Shown here: positions 10,323 to 19,221 of the stretch, in pieces
How positions within the stretch are numbered: position 1 is the first letter of the stretch
Layout: every line of letters begins with the position of its first letter
Assembly: GCA_030323305.1 (NCBI GenBank)
Contig: CP106741.1
Location: 2,639,501-2,703,500 of the forward strand
Source of the DNA: Paenibacillus sp. CC-CFT747
GTDB taxonomy: Bacteria; Bacillota; Bacilli; Paenibacillales; NBRC-103111
Direction of reading: 5' to 3'
Length of the DNA stretch: 64,000 nucleotides
The notes under the pieces: model-generated
The model's database searches: none
The model's input: only the letters and a program-made list of their open reading frames with translations
What the model was told of the DNA's origin: nothing
Position numbers and translations under genes: made by a program

Positions 10323-10868
10323 TCAATTGCCCGTCAGCTTCCAAGCCGTCGGGTCCTGGTACCCTTCCCACAGCAGATCGCCGTTATGAAAATCATACAT
10401 GAGCATATGCTTCTTATCGCCCTGCTCCTGCACATACCAGATGACCTTGTTGGAGGTGTAATCGTAGGCGGTCGGATAGATATACCGGATCTGATCCTCG
10501 GCGATGCCCTTCTCCTTCACCTTCGCGACAATGCTCTCCTTCGTCACGCCTTCTTTGTACAGGGCGCTTCCGAAGACCTTGATCGCTTTGTCCTTGACGG
10601 CGAGCCAAACGGCTTTGGGATTCCCCTCCGCGTCGAAACCGTCGACCATCAGGAATTCCGGTCCGCCGGACCGCGTTTTCTCTATTTTGCTGGCACTTGC
10701 CAGCAGCTTTTTATCCAGCACATAGGCTCTGGCCTCGTTCTCCGAAGGGAGCGTCAGCACCGTCTGCGTATCGTTACGCATCCCGCCCAGAATGAGCAGG
10801 TAGACGAGCAGCCCGGTTACGCCGAGAATGGCGAGCAGAATCAGTGTGGCTTTCACTTTAATATTCAT
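10323..10868 (-). CDS. YpmB-like (DUF5590) membrane-anchored protein
   Basis: A 181-residue protein with a single N-terminal transmembrane helix (ATLILLAILGVTGLLVYLLIL) and an extracytoplasmic part with two PepSY-like halves: one around FLMVDGFDAEGNPKAVWLAV and one at the end with KVIWYVQEQ...YDFHNGDLLWE. This matches Bacillus YpmB/DUF5590 in length and layout. The ATG at 10866-10868 has AGGGGGTC upstream on the minus strand. The family is of unknown biochemical role, associated with the cell envelope. It is alone on the minus strand with a terminator shared with the facing gene. Confidence 0.75.
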   Translation of the reverse strand: MNIKVKATLILLAILGVTGLLVYLLILGGMRNDTQTVLTLPSENEARAYVLDKKLLASASKIEKTRSGGPEFLMVDGFDAEGNPKAVWLAVKDKAIKVFGSALYKEGVTKESIVAKVKEKGIAEDQIRYIYPTAYDYTSNKVIWYVQEQGDKKHMLMYDFHNGDLLWEGYQDPTAWKLTGN

Positions 10869-11044
10869 GGTTGACCCCCTAAAGCATATCCATCCTCCAT
10901 TGTAGCAAAAGGACGCCGAACCGCACAACGAAATCCCGATAGGGTTTGTGGCGATTCGTTGACTTTGAAGGAAGGAATTTGACGCCGAAAAAGGCCTCCG
11001 CGAACGGAGGCCATGCCTGCTTACTGTGCCTGCTTGCGTGCCGA

Positions 11045-11782
11045 CTACCGCCGGGTGCGCTTGCGCGTCTGCGTTAACGGCCGGGAGGCGCCGGTCTTGC
11101 GCCGGGCCGGGGCTTTCTTCGTCCTGCTCTTGCGGCGTCTGCGCTTGCCTGTGCCTGTGGTGCTGCCTCCTTCCTTCACGGCGGCTTTCGCCCCGAAGGA
11201 GCCCATGAGCAGCTTCAGCATCGGACCGAACTGCTGCACGTTCTGCACGACCTTCTGCACCTTGCCCATCGTGTTGATGATGCCGTCGATTCCGCCCATG
11301 CGGTCGACCATCGTTTTGAGCTGGGCCATGTTGAAGCCGCTGCCGCCCGCTCCGCCTGCACCGGCTCCTCCGCCGGGGATAAGCCCCGTGCCGGCTCCGG
11401 CACCAGGTGCTCCGCCACCGAAGAAGCCACCGCCTGGAGCGCCACCGCCGCCAAAGAAGCCGCCACCCGGGGCTCCGCCACCGCCTCCGAAGAAGCCGCC
11501 ACCTGGGGCTCCTCCGCTGCCGAAGAAGCCGCCGCCAGGCGCACCACCGCTGCCGAAGAAGCCACCGCCGGGCGCCCCACCTCCACCGAAGAAGCCACCA
11601 CCTGGGGCTCCGCCTCCTCCGCCAAAAAAGCCGCCGCCGGGAGCACCGCCCCCGCCTCCTCCAAAGAACCCGCTGCCTGAGCCGGGGGCTAACGCGCGCG
11701 TTTGAGCCCTAGCCGGGATGACCTCGGTGTAGGGGGTCTGCGGGGTGTACACTGCTGGTAAGTTAGGTTTCACTGGATTCAC
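11045..11782 (-). CDS. Gly/Phe-rich VrrA/YqfQ-like protein
   Basis: A 245-residue protein in three parts: a short Pro-rich start; a low-complexity repeat of seven APGGGFF units separated by G/S runs (encoded at about 11398-11690); and a C-terminal domain with a helix MAQLKTMVDRMGGIDGIINTMGKVQKVVQ, QFGPMLKLLMG, and a very basic tail (KRRRRKSRTKK...RKRTRR). The FGPMLKxL core is the hallmark of the YqfQ-like/VrrA family of Bacillales, known in B. anthracis for length polymorphism of its repeats. GTG start with AAAAAAGGATC upstream on the minus strand. Role unknown; the basic tail suggests nucleic-acid or polyanion binding. The repeat makes length variation between isolates likely. Confidence 0.75.
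   Translation of the reverse strand: MNPVKPNLPAVYTPQTPYTEVIPARAQTRALAPGSGSGFFGGGGGGAPGGGFFGGGGGAPGGGFFGGGGAPGGGFFGSGGAPGGGFFGSGGAPGGGFFGGGGGAPGGGFFGGGGAPGGGFFGGGAPGAGAGTGLIPGGGAGAGGAGGSGFNMAQLKTMVDRMGGIDGIINTMGKVQKVVQNVQQFGPMLKLLMGSFGAKAAVKEGGSTTGTGKRRRRKSRTKKAPARRKTGASRPLTQTRKRTRR
11398..11690 (-). repeat. In-frame GC-rich tandem repeat encoding APGGGFF(G/S)n
   Basis: Seven APGGGFF-coding units of 33-36 bp each, differing in glycine run length and by occasional G-to-S changes. It lies wholly inside the VrrA/YqfQ-like gene; unit numbers can change by slippage in steps that keep the frame. Confidence 0.85.
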
Positions 11783-12165
11783 GATCCTTTTTTAATTATA
11801 ATCTATGTGTTAGTCTATGTGGTGGGCGGAAGGTTGGTATGGACGATAGCCCGCATTCCCCAAAAAGGGACCGGCATCCGCCTGGGGCGAGTCCGCTTCC
11901 TCTGCATTAACCCCAGGTTTCCCTGTATTCCTTCCTGCTTTATCTAGCGGGGAAGCGGTAAGGAGCGGAGGATAGATGTCTATGCAGGGCTTTTAGACTT
12001 TTGCCTGTAAGGCGGAGGAAGCGCCGCGGTGTGCAGGAAGAGTTTAGCGCGCTAACGCTGAAAAATTTTACCGTCATGAACTTCTAAAGCAGGGATTGAC
12101 GGAGCGGATGTCGAAAAAGAGGACAAACCATCTATTACATCAAGCCAATCCGGGAGGATTCTTTT
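11783..12165. other. Intergenic region with divergent transcription starts
   Basis: About 380 nt without a supported gene between the minus-strand Gly-rich gene and yerC. A TTGACG at 12096-12101 could be a -35 box for yerC, but no convincing -10 follows at 17 nt. Nothing else recognisable. Confidence 0.5.
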
Positions 12166-12456
12166 ATGCAGTTAAAGAAACTTAACGATAAAGCGATCGA
12201 CCAGCTGTTCGAAGCGATTCTGACGTTGAAGGACATCGAGGAATGCTACGTGTTCTTCGACGACTTGTGCACGGTGAACGAGATCCAGTCGCTGTCCCAG
12301 CGGCTCGAGGTGGCGCGGATGCTCCGCAAGGGCAACACGTACAACCAGATCGAAGCGGAGACGGGAGCGAGCACGGCGACCATTTCCCGGGTCAAAAGGT
12401 GCCTGAACTACGGCAACGACGGCTACAGCCTTACGCTGGAACGCCTCGGCCGTTAG
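12166..12456 (+). CDS. yerC: YerC/YecD-family TrpR-like regulator
   Basis: A 96-residue DNA-binding protein of the YerC/YecD group of the Trp repressor superfamily. The helix-turn-helix lies at about residues 55-80 (RKGNTYNQIEAETGASTATISRVKRCL) and the N-terminal helices include DLCTVNEIQSLSQRLEVARML, which is highly conserved in this family. The ATG follows GGGAGGATTC at 12151-12160. In Bacillales the gene usually sits near pcrB/pcrA and yerQ, which fits the DagK (YerQ-like) gene 1 kb downstream. Its regulon is not readable here. Confidence 0.9.
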   Translation: MQLKKLNDKAIDQLFEAILTLKDIEECYVFFDDLCTVNEIQSLSQRLEVARMLRKGNTYNQIEAETGASTATISRVKRCLNYGNDGYSLTLERLGR

Positions 12457-12517
12457 GCAGCGCGGACTAGGAATCATAAGCTTGAAAAGAGCTGGGCTCA
12501 AGGAGGCTTCCGGACAA

Positions 12518-12549
12518 TCGGCCGGGGGCTCTCGCCGCCTGGCTTTTTC
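12518..12549 (+). terminator. Probable terminator after yerC
   Basis: An imperfect GC-rich stem (GGCCGGGGGC facing GCCGCCTGGC) followed by TTTTTC, 60 nt after the yerC stop. Weaker than the other terminators of the window. Confidence 0.45.
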
Positions 12550-12583
12550 TGGTGTCCGGGCATGCGTCTCGCCCCTCGAAACA

Positions 12584-12612
12584 TTGACAATAGGCCTCCG
12601 GATGGGTAGCAT
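12584..12612 (+). promoter_or_regulatory. Sigma-A type promoter of the chelatase gene
   Basis: TTGACA at 12584-12589, a 17-nt spacer and TAGCAT at 12607-12612, giving a start about 30 nt before the gene at 12652. Confidence 0.65.
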
Positions 12613-12651
12613 GAATAATAGAAGAAACACGCAACCCAGGAGAGATGAACG

Positions 12652-13501
12652 ATGCAGAAATACGGGCTTCTGGTCATCAGCCACGGGTCGCGCAGCGCGG
12701 AATGGGTCGGCTTGGTCGACGACGCGGTGGCGGCGGTCCGGATGTCGGAGGACGTTCCGTTGTCCTCTTCTTTTCTCGAAATTGTAGAAGGCCGCCTGAT
12801 CCAGGACGGCATAGACGAATTAGAGCGGCAGGGCGTAACCGATTTGGTGGTCGTCCCGCTTTTTGTTTCCTCGGGCAGTACGCACATCGATGAGATCGCG
12901 TACGCACTCGGGGTCCAGCCGGAGCCGTCTCTCGAGACGGACCTGGAGCCTTTTCGGATCGAAGCGCGCGTTCACTTCGCCTCGCCGATCGACGACGATC
13001 CCGACGTGGCCCGCATGCTGTACGCGAACCTCGCGGAGCTGTCGGCGGATCCGGCGAAGGAAGCCGTTCTGCTCGTCGGCCACGGCAGCAAGGAGAAGGG
13101 CTTTCACCGCCGCTGGCGGGAAGGCCTCCGGAAGCTCGCGGAACGGCTGAAGGAGGAGGAGGCTTCGCAGAGGCCGGGACGGCGATGCTGCTGCCCGACC
13201 AGCTGGCCTGCCAAATACGATCGATGCGGAAGCGCAAGCCGGACCTGGCCGTGATTGTGTCGCCGCTTTTTTAAGTGAAGGGTATTTCACGAAGTCCGTG
13301 ATCCCTTCCCGTCTGGAGGGGCTCGAGTACCGGTACAACGGCCGGGCGCTCCTGCCGAACCCTCTCGTGTCGAGGTGGATCGAGAAGCAGGCCGCGGCTT
13401 ACCTGCCGCACGCTCCGCTCCCATCCGAAGAGCAGGGGACCGGAGCCCTTCCTAATAATGAGATACGGGTGATTAACGAATGGCCAAACGTGCAAGACTG
13501 A
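12652..13501 (+). CDS. CbiX-type sirohydrochlorin chelatase-like protein (two apparent frameshifts)
   Basis: A cobaltochelatase/ferrochelatase-family protein with two CbiX-like halves: GLLVISHGSRSAEWV at the start and AVLLVGHGSKEKGFHRRW near residue 140, each with the His-Gly-Ser that binds the metal/tetrapyrrole. VVVPLFVSSGSTHIDEI is the conserved HI(D/E)EI element. AGGAGAGATGAACG precedes the ATG. The frame breaks near 13160 (a G-rich stretch) and at 13268 (six T instead of seven); repaired, the protein is about 283 residues and ends at 13501, overlapping the next start. It could act in siroheme or cobalamin synthesis, but no other tetrapyrrole gene is near, so the metal and pathway are uncertain. 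Confidence 0.75.
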
Positions 13502-14466
13502 TATACAACCCGACCTCGGGGCGCGAGGAAATGAAGAAGCGCCTGTCGGAGGTGCTCGCCCGCCTGGAGCGGGGCGGACTCGAAACGTCCACCCACGCGA
13601 CCATCGGCGAAGGCGATGCGACCTTAGCCGCGGCGGAAGCCGTCGAGCGGGGCTTCGACATCGTCATCGCCGCCGGCGGCGACGGGACGCTCTACGAGGT
13701 CATCAACGGCCTGGCGGGGAAGCCGCACCGGCCGATGCTGGGCATTCTTCCTCTCGGGACGACGAACGATTTTGCCCGGGCTCTCGGCATTCCGAAGAAC
13801 TGGGAGGCGGCGTGCGACCTCATCATCAAGCAGCACACCAAGGAGATCGACGTCGGGAAGGTGAACCAGAAGTACTTCATCAACATCGCCGGGGGCGGGT
13901 CGCTGACCGAGCTCACCTACGAGGTGCCGAGCAAGCTCAAGACCATGCTGGGCCAGATGGCGTATTATATGAAGGGACTCGAGAAGCTGCCCCGTCTGCG
14001 TCCGATCGAGGTGTTCATCAAGGCGAAGGAGATCGAGTTCGAGGGCGAGATCATGCTCTTCCTGGTGACGAACAGCAATTCCGTCGGCGGCTTCGAGAAG
14101 CTCGCCCCGGACGCCAGCATGAGCGACGGGCGGCTCGATGTGTTCATCCTGAAGAAGTGCAACCTCGCGGAGTTCATCCGCCTCGTCTCCGCCACCATGC
14201 GCGGCGAGCATATGGGCGACCCGAACCTGATCCACTTCTCCACGAGCCATGTCGAGATCACCTCGCGGGACTATGTCCAGCTTAACCTGGACGGGGAGTT
14301 CGGCGGCACGCTGCCCTGCACCATCTCGGTGCTTCCGTGCCACCTGGATATTATCATCGACGAATCGGGCCATTCCACGTACAAGCCGGTCAAGAAGACG
14401 CTGATCCAGACGCTCGGTTTCAACCAGGAAGCGCCCAGCGCGACGTATACCCGCAACGAAAATTAA
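13480..14466 (+). CDS. dagK: Diacylglycerol kinase
   Basis: A 328-residue soluble lipid kinase of the DagK/DgkB (YerQ) type that phosphorylates diacylglycerol to phosphatidic acid, recycling lipid from lipoteichoic acid synthesis. The nucleotide loop GGDGT is at residues ~66-70, followed by LGILPLGTTNDFARALGIP, which is diagnostic for the family. Further conserved elements are NIAGGGSLTELTYEVPS and the C-terminal LNLDGEFGG. The ATG overlaps the end of the preceding gene. Codon use and GC content match the core genome. Confidence 0.93.
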   Translation: MAKRARLIYNPTSGREEMKKRLSEVLARLERGGLETSTHATIGEGDATLAAAEAVERGFDIVIAAGGDGTLYEVINGLAGKPHRPMLGILPLGTTNDFARALGIPKNWEAACDLIIKQHTKEIDVGKVNQKYFINIAGGGSLTELTYEVPSKLKTMLGQMAYYMKGLEKLPRLRPIEVFIKAKEIEFEGEIMLFLVTNSNSVGGFEKLAPDASMSDGRLDVFILKKCNLAEFIRLVSATMRGEHMGDPNLIHFSTSHVEITSRDYVQLNLDGEFGGTLPCTISVLPCHLDIIIDESGHSTYKPVKKTLIQTLGFNQEAPSATYTRNEN

Positions 14467-14594
14467 TCAACGGAGTTGTGACCATAGATGACTAGACAGA
14501 AGCGGTCCGCCCCCGCGGGGAGGGCCGGAAACCGGCGGGAGCCCGGCGCTCGGGAGAGGCCGGCGGAAGCGGGGCTTATGAAGCCGGCCTGCCG

Positions 14595-16130
14595 GTGAAG
14601 AAGAACGAAGACTACGAAGCGGACATTATCGGGTTGGGACACGACGGAGAAGGGGTAGGCCGAGTTAACGGCTTTACCCTTTTTATACATGGGGCCCTGC
14701 CGGGTGAGCGCGTGCGCGTGAAGGTCGTGAAGTTGAAAAAGCAGTACGGCTACGGCAAGCTCCTCAAGGTGCTCGAGGCCAGCCCCGACCGCAGCGCGCC
14801 CCCGTGCCCGATCTACAGCCAGTGCGGCGGCTGCCAGCTGCAGCACCTGAGCTACGAGGCCCAGCTGAAGTGGAAGCGGCAGAGCGTCATCGACAGCCTG
14901 GAGCGGATCGGGAAGCTGGCCGTTCAGGAGAGCGGCAGAGGCGCGGATGTGCTGGTTGGGGAAGCAGATTTGGCGGTTGATGGTGAGGTTGGCGGAAAGA
15001 CTGACGGAGAGGCAGGCCCAGGGGTTCGGGAACATTCGGTTTCCGTTGAAGCCGCCGGAGCTGGGATAAGAAAAGAACGGGACCCTGCCGATCAGGGCAT
15101 CGTGGTTCACCCGACCGTCGGTATGGACGAGCCTTGGCGTTACCGCAACAAGGCCCAGGTTCCGTTCGGCTGGGCGGAAGGCGGCCTCGTCGGGGGCTTT
15201 TATGCCCAAGGCAGCCACCGCATCGTCGACATGGACAGCTGCCTCATCCAGCATGAGGCCAATGACGATGTTGTCCGCAAGGTGAAGGATATCGGCCGCA
15301 AGCTCGGTATTACCGCGTATGATGAAGCATCACACGAAGGCTTGCTGCGGCACGTCGTCGTCAAGTTCGGCTTCCGCACGGGCGATGTCATGGTCGTCCT
15401 CGTCACCAACGGGGACAAGGTTCCGCACCTGGACGAATGGGTGCATAGAATCCGCGAAGCCGTGCCCGGCGTGAAGAGCATCTGCCGCAACGTCAATACG
15501 AAGCAGACGAATGTCATCTTCGGGGACAAGACCACGGTTCTGTGGGGTGACGAGTTCATCTACGACTACATCGGAGATGTGAAATTCGCCATCTCGGCCC
15601 GCTCCTTCTACCAGGTCAACCCGGTCCAGACCGAGGTGCTGTACCGCACCGCCCTGGACTACGCGGCCTTAACCGGTAGCGAGAATGTCATCGACGCCTA
15701 CTGTGGCATCGGGACCATCTCGCTCTTCCTCGCGCGCCACGCAAAGCAGGTCCGCGGTGTCGAGATCGTCGCCGAAGCCATCGCCGACGCCCGCCGCAAC
15801 GCCGCGCTGAACGGCATCGCGAACGTCGACTTCGCCGTCGGCAAAGCCGAGGAAGTCATCCCGGCTTGGCGGGCCGAAGAGGGCCTCGCCCCCGACGTCA
15901 TCGTCGTCGACCCGCCGCGCAAAGGTTGCGACCCGGCGCTGCTCGAGACGATTATCGAGATGCAGCCGCGGCGTGTGGTGTACGTGTCGTGCAACCCAGC
16001 CACGCTGGCGAGGGATTTGAGGGTGCTGGAGGATGGCGGGTACCGTACGGTTGAGGTTCAGCCGGTGGATATGTTTCCGCATACGGTTCATGTGGAGGCC
16101 GTGGCATCCTTGATTTATAAGGGTTTATAG
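14595..16130 (+). CDS. rlmD: 23S rRNA (uracil-1939-C5)-methyltransferase RlmD
   Basis: A SAM-dependent RNA m5U methyltransferase. A TRAM domain covers residues ~1-60, the iron-sulfur cluster cysteines are in [11 protein letters not shown] (~72-82) and the upstream/downstream Cys, the SAM site is [10 protein letters not shown], and the catalytic parts are VVDPPRKGC and [12 protein letters not shown] with the nucleophilic Cys. Between the Fe-S domain and [17 protein letters not shown] there is an unusual insertion of about 65 residues rich in E, G and A. GTG at 14595 is the first start in this frame, but an ATG at 14488 after a GGAG-like site begins a basic N-terminal extension typical of Paenibacillus RlmD; one base lost in the G-rich stretch 14550-14594 would join them, so 14488 is probably the true start. 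Confidence 0.9.
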   Translation: MKKNEDYEADIIGLGHDGEGVGRVNGFTLFIHGALPGERVRVKVVKLKKQYGYGKLLKVLEASPDRSAPPCPIYSQCGGCQLQHLSYEAQLKWKRQSVIDSLERIGKLAVQESGRGADVLVGEADLAVDGEVGGKTDGEAGPGVREHSVSVEAAGAGIRKERDPADQGIVVHPTVGMDEPWRYRNKAQVPFGWAEGGLVGGFYAQGSHRIVDMDSCLIQHEANDDVVRKVKDIGRKLGITAYDEASHEGLLRHVVVKFGFRTGDVMVVLVTNGDKVPHLDEWVHRIREAVPGVKSICRNVNTKQTNVIFGDKTTVLWGDEFIYDYIGDVKFAISARSFYQVNPVQTEVLYRTALDYAALTGSENVIDAYCGIGTISLFLARHAKQVRGVEIVAEAIADARRNAALNGIANVDFAVGKAEEVIPAWRAEEGLAPDVIVVDPPRKGCDPALLETIIEMQPRRVVYVSCNPATLARDLRVLEDGGYRTVEVQPVDMFPHTVHVEAVASLIYKGL

Positions 16131-16149
16131 TAAGTGTATTAATGGCTTG

Positions 16150-16176
16150 GGGACGGTTTGGGGACCGTCCCTTTTA
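16150..16176 (+). terminator. Terminator of rlmD; left limit of the accessory region
   Basis: Perfect 8-bp stem GGGACGGT/ACCGTCCC (16150-16157 with 16164-16171), 6-nt loop and TTTT. Immediately after it the sequence turns AT-rich, so this marks the last core element. Confidence 0.85.
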
Positions 16177-16275
16177 ACTGTAATAGAATGTCCAATTTTT
16201 TTGGGGTTCTTACTATACCGTCTTTGAAAAGAACCATAGTTTTAGGTGAGTGGCTAGAAAAGTAAAAGACTGTTA

Positions 16276-17196
16276 TTAAAGAATGATCAATTGACTTTGC
16301 CTATAAACTTTCCCTTTTACATCCCAATATGAAATTGAACCATTTTTATGGGGTTCTTTTACGTGCATAATACAATAAGCAGCAATTTCAGGATAGTTAC
16401 CATTATAGTTACGATAATTCTCTAAAAGTGTTATGATATTAGTCTCTTTTGTGTGGAGTGAAATTCTAGGTAATTTAAACTCATTTTTAAGCTTTTTGGT
16501 CTGAGACTTTAAACTGATTGCATAAATGCCGTATTTTTCAGTAAGGTCTGTAATATCATGTACATAACCTTGTACACAGATTGGATGCCATGATTTTGTG
16601 TTGATACCTCCACCGCGGATATAGTTATAACATTTTAGAAAATCTTTTGTTTTGTAATAAAGATCATCCCAACTAACTGTTGAATCTCCTACCTTAAGAC
16701 GTATAATATCCTTTAGTTCAGTATCCTTTTCAATATTGCTTCGAAGTTCCATTAATCTGCTCATACTCGATAAATATGAACTTAATTTGCCTTCCGTAAT
16801 AAATTTTTTATTCTTCTTCATTTCATTGCTATATACTTTGCTCGAAATATTGAACTGTAGTTTGTTAAGGTAATCAATAGATTCAAAGATGATGTTTAGT
16901 CTAAACTCAAATTTTTTGTCATCAATACTCTTTATAAGATCCTGGTCTGAAGCTTTGATTACTGCTAATATTTGTCCCAAGGTATTATATTTGCAATTAA
17001 AATGATGTTTTCTTTTTGGTAATAGGCGGAAATACCTGGTTTTTATATTTTTATTTTCTTTGTGAATTTCAACCCAAGTAACCTTGGCGTTACAAAAGTC
17101 CGTGCTGCATTTTAGATGTCCCCTCATATCCTTCGTTGCATCATTCACCTCAATAGTTTTACCGTTGAGTAAGGCATTTTCCATTTTGACACCCAT
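16276..17196 (-). CDS. Unknown protein with CoiA-like Cys/His N-terminus
   Basis: I do not recognise the whole 306-residue protein. Its first ~75 residues resemble the N-terminal zinc-binding module of CoiA-like proteins: a Gly-His-Leu-x-Cys followed five residues later by a second Cys, then FRLLPKRKHHFNC, the position of the F-R-H motif of that module. The rest is helical and lysine-rich without a known signature. The ATG at 17194-17196 follows GGGAGGG on the minus strand. It lies between rlmD and the integrase, low in GC, so it is element cargo. A similar N-terminal module occurs in the 27641 gene of the large cluster. Confidence 0.6.
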   Translation of the reverse strand: MGVKMENALLNGKTIEVNDATKDMRGHLKCSTDFCNAKVTWVEIHKENKNIKTRYFRLLPKRKHHFNCKYNTLGQILAVIKASDQDLIKSIDDKKFEFRLNIIFESIDYLNKLQFNISSKVYSNEMKKNKKFITEGKLSSYLSSMSRLMELRSNIEKDTELKDIIRLKVGDSTVSWDDLYYKTKDFLKCYNYIRGGGINTKSWHPICVQGYVHDITDLTEKYGIYAISLKSQTKKLKNEFKLPRISLHTKETNIITLLENYRNYNGNYPEIAAYCIMHVKEPHKNGSISYWDVKGKVYRQSQLIIL

Positions 17197-17270
17197 CTAA
17201 GAACCCTCCCACTTTGTTAAACTTAAACATGAACTTCTTATCTAGATTTCAAAGCAACCTTATTTCAGGG

Positions 17271-18483
17271 TTAAATAGGGTCCTTTGGATCCTGTTTCTT
17301 ATTTAAGATAATTTCAAACTTATCAGCAGCTGATTGATCCGCTGAGCGTAATGCATGCCCATAGATATTCATGGTTGTATTTATATTACCGTGTCCAAGT
17401 CGCTCAGAAATGATTTTGGCGTGAACACCTTGGTTAATGAGTAGCGTCGCCGAGGTGTGGCGTAAATCATGGAAACGGATATACCTAAGGTTATTTTTCT
17501 TAGAAACTCACGAAACCATAGGTATGGCCGCTCTTGATGAAATGCCTTTCCATCCGGATGGCAAAACATAAATTCGTAAAGTCCGCCTTGCCATCTATCA
17601 CCTAGTTTAATTCGTTCTTCAATTTTATGAGAATAATAATCTTTCAATCCTTCCAACATGGATCGGGGAAGAGCAACCTTTCGAAATGAATTTTTGGTTT
17701 TGGGTTGTTTTACATGTGCGATACCGGCAGGTGAAGATGAGACACTCTGTACTACGTCAATAACACCTGTTTCCCAGTTTATATGGTGCCATTCTAGCCC
17801 AAGCAGTTCACCGCGGCGCAAACCAGTCGTAAGGGCTAATGTAATCATTACGCGCCAATGAATGGGTTCATTTTCTAGGGCGAGAAGCATTTTTTCTACT
17901 TCACTTTCATCATATGGGGTAGTTATCCTATGCTTAACTGAAGGTTTTTTTATTGATTCAACTGGATTATGCTTTATTAGTTTCCACTCCACTGCTCTTG
18001 AGAATATGTTTTTTAACACTCGATGGTTAATTTCAATCGTGCCAGTTGATAAATTACCTTTTCTAAACCCAAGACGTGCACCTTCGGCTGATAAAGAATC
18101 CAAAAACTCAATATATGTATGGGCTTTATTTGGTCTAATCGTTTATGCCCAAACATCGGTAATATCCTATTTTTCAGATTTGAACGGTAAGTGTAAAAGG
18201 TCTTCTCAGCCAAATGTCGAGCAGCATATTTGCTCTCCCATTCCTTAACAAAAGCTTCGAAGGTCATTTTTTCAGGGGCAATATACTCGCCGGCCTCAAC
18301 TTCAATTTTAAATTTTATCAATTCATCTTGAAGGTACTCTTTTAATTTCTTAGTTGTCTTTAACAAGCTCGGATCATCAATTTTAATGGATTTGTATTTT
18401 TTTAGTCGCTTCCCTCTTGCATCATAGCCTGTTTCAACAACGAGTCTCCATGAATTAATACCGCGTTTTTCGATGCTTGCCAT
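17271..18483 (-). CDS. int: Phage/ICE-type tyrosine integrase (two apparent frameshifts)
   Basis: A site-specific recombinase of the Tn916/phage integrase class, about 404 residues. The N-terminal part has the AP2-like arm-binding domain (ASIEKRGINSWRLVVETGYDARGKR), followed by a SAM-like core-binding domain (FVKEWESKYAARHLAEKTFYTYRSNLK) and the catalytic domain: Arg in LTTGLRRGELLGL, then H-x-x-R in FHDLRHT, LGHGNINTTMNIYGH with the nucleophilic Tyr. ATG at 18481-18483 has GAAGGAG upstream on the minus strand. The frame breaks near 18020-18120 and near 17495 (an A run one short); rejoined, the end is TAA at 17271-17273. It would drive integration and excision of the element; a LexA box lies just upstream. 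Confidence 0.88.
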
Positions 18484-18538
18484 GCTTTCACTCCTTCGTT
18501 TCACCGATTAATCGTTATATGTGTCTTCTATGATTATA

Positions 18539-18550
18539 GAACATATGTTC
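18539..18550. promoter_or_regulatory. LexA (SOS) box upstream of the integrase
   Basis: GAAC-ATAT-GTTC, a perfect match to the Bacillus LexA/DinR consensus GAAC-N4-GTTC, located 56 nt upstream of the integrase start and 38 nt downstream of the excisionase stop. It predicts induction of the integrase on DNA damage. Confidence 0.75.
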
Positions 18551-18587
18551 CTTTATTCAAAAACTAAATCATTTTTTGTTTCTCTCG

Positions 18588-18794
18588 TTAAACGGTTAAA
18601 TTTATTGAAGAATTTTTAACTTCTTGTTCTTGAAACCATGCCTCTAAGGTATCCCTTCGAAATAAAATTTTTGAGCCAATTCGGGTATGTGGAATACGTA
18701 GTGCGCGAACCTCTGCGTATAACTTATCTTTGGAAATAGCCTTTTCAAAAACCTCTTCCCAGGCTTCTTTAAAAGTTAAAGTGTTTTTTTTCAT
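18588..18794 (-). CDS. xis: Excisionase / MerR-like HTH protein
   Basis: A 68-residue protein of the helix_turn_helix_17/excisionase type: EVRALRIPHTRIGSKILFRRDTLEAWFQEQE is the characteristic winged helix with the "RIGSKILFRRDTLEAW" pattern. GGAGGACTC precedes the ATG on the minus strand. It lies 104 nt upstream of the integrase on the same strand, the normal arrangement for recombination directionality factors of Firmicute elements. It would bend the att DNA and favour excision. Confidence 0.8.
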   Translation of the reverse strand: MKKNTLTFKEAWEEVFEKAISKDKLYAEVRALRIPHTRIGSKILFRRDTLEAWFQEQEVKNSSINLTV

Positions 18795-19221
18795 AATGAG
18801 TCCTCCGAATACATAGTTGGTCTATAAAATGTGGTTTTTGGTTGAAAACTGCACACTTATCACTAAGACAGATTCCGATCGTCTGTTCACTCCTCCTTAA
18901 TAGTTTGGGCTGGGTGTTAGGTAAATTTTAATAAATCGAAATATTATATTAAAAAGAATTGAATGCAAAAAAAAGTCCCTTTTGAACGTAAAAAAGACAC
19001 AGTAAGACCGTGTCATAAATTACATCCAAAAAAGACTTTTTATTTCCCCACTCTTCTCCAAAAATATGATGGCAGAAGAAAATGTTGTGTTTCTAGTATT
19101 GTTTTCGATTATATGTCTCAAGGCTTTAATACGTCAATATTTTTCCAAAAAATTTTGTCATTATTAAAACCCGTGCTACTATTAAATTGTAGAACAAATG
19201 TTCCGATGGGGGTGCTATTAA
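18795..19221. other. Divergent control region of the element
   Basis: About 430 nt between the minus-strand excisionase and the plus-strand operon. It contains a dyad GACAC/GTGTC (18996-19000 and 19010-19014) nested inside a larger inverted repeat of A8GTC and GACT5 (from 18967 and about 19032), which may be a terminator, and the promoter and LexA box annotated separately. An open frame here (18963-19271) has no ribosome site and looks random. Confidence 0.55.
19155..19203 (+). promoter_or_regulatory. Promoter with LexA (SOS) box before the 19222 operon
   Basis: TTGTCA near 19156 and TACTAT near 19177 form a -35/-10 pair with about 16-nt spacing. Directly after, at 19192-19203, stands GAAC-AAAT-GTTC, a perfect GAAC-N4-GTTC LexA box, placed where bound repressor would block initiation. 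The genes downstream should be SOS-induced together with the integrase. Confidence 0.7.

Noticed and set aside
11398..11690. Possible CRISPR array
   Set aside because: The repeats are contiguous, have no unique spacers and stay in frame with a protein.
11013..11705. Proline-rich plus-strand frame opposite the Gly-rich gene
   Set aside because: It is the antisense of the GGN-rich repeats (Gly codons read as Pro); no ribosome site, and the minus-strand frame has family motifs.
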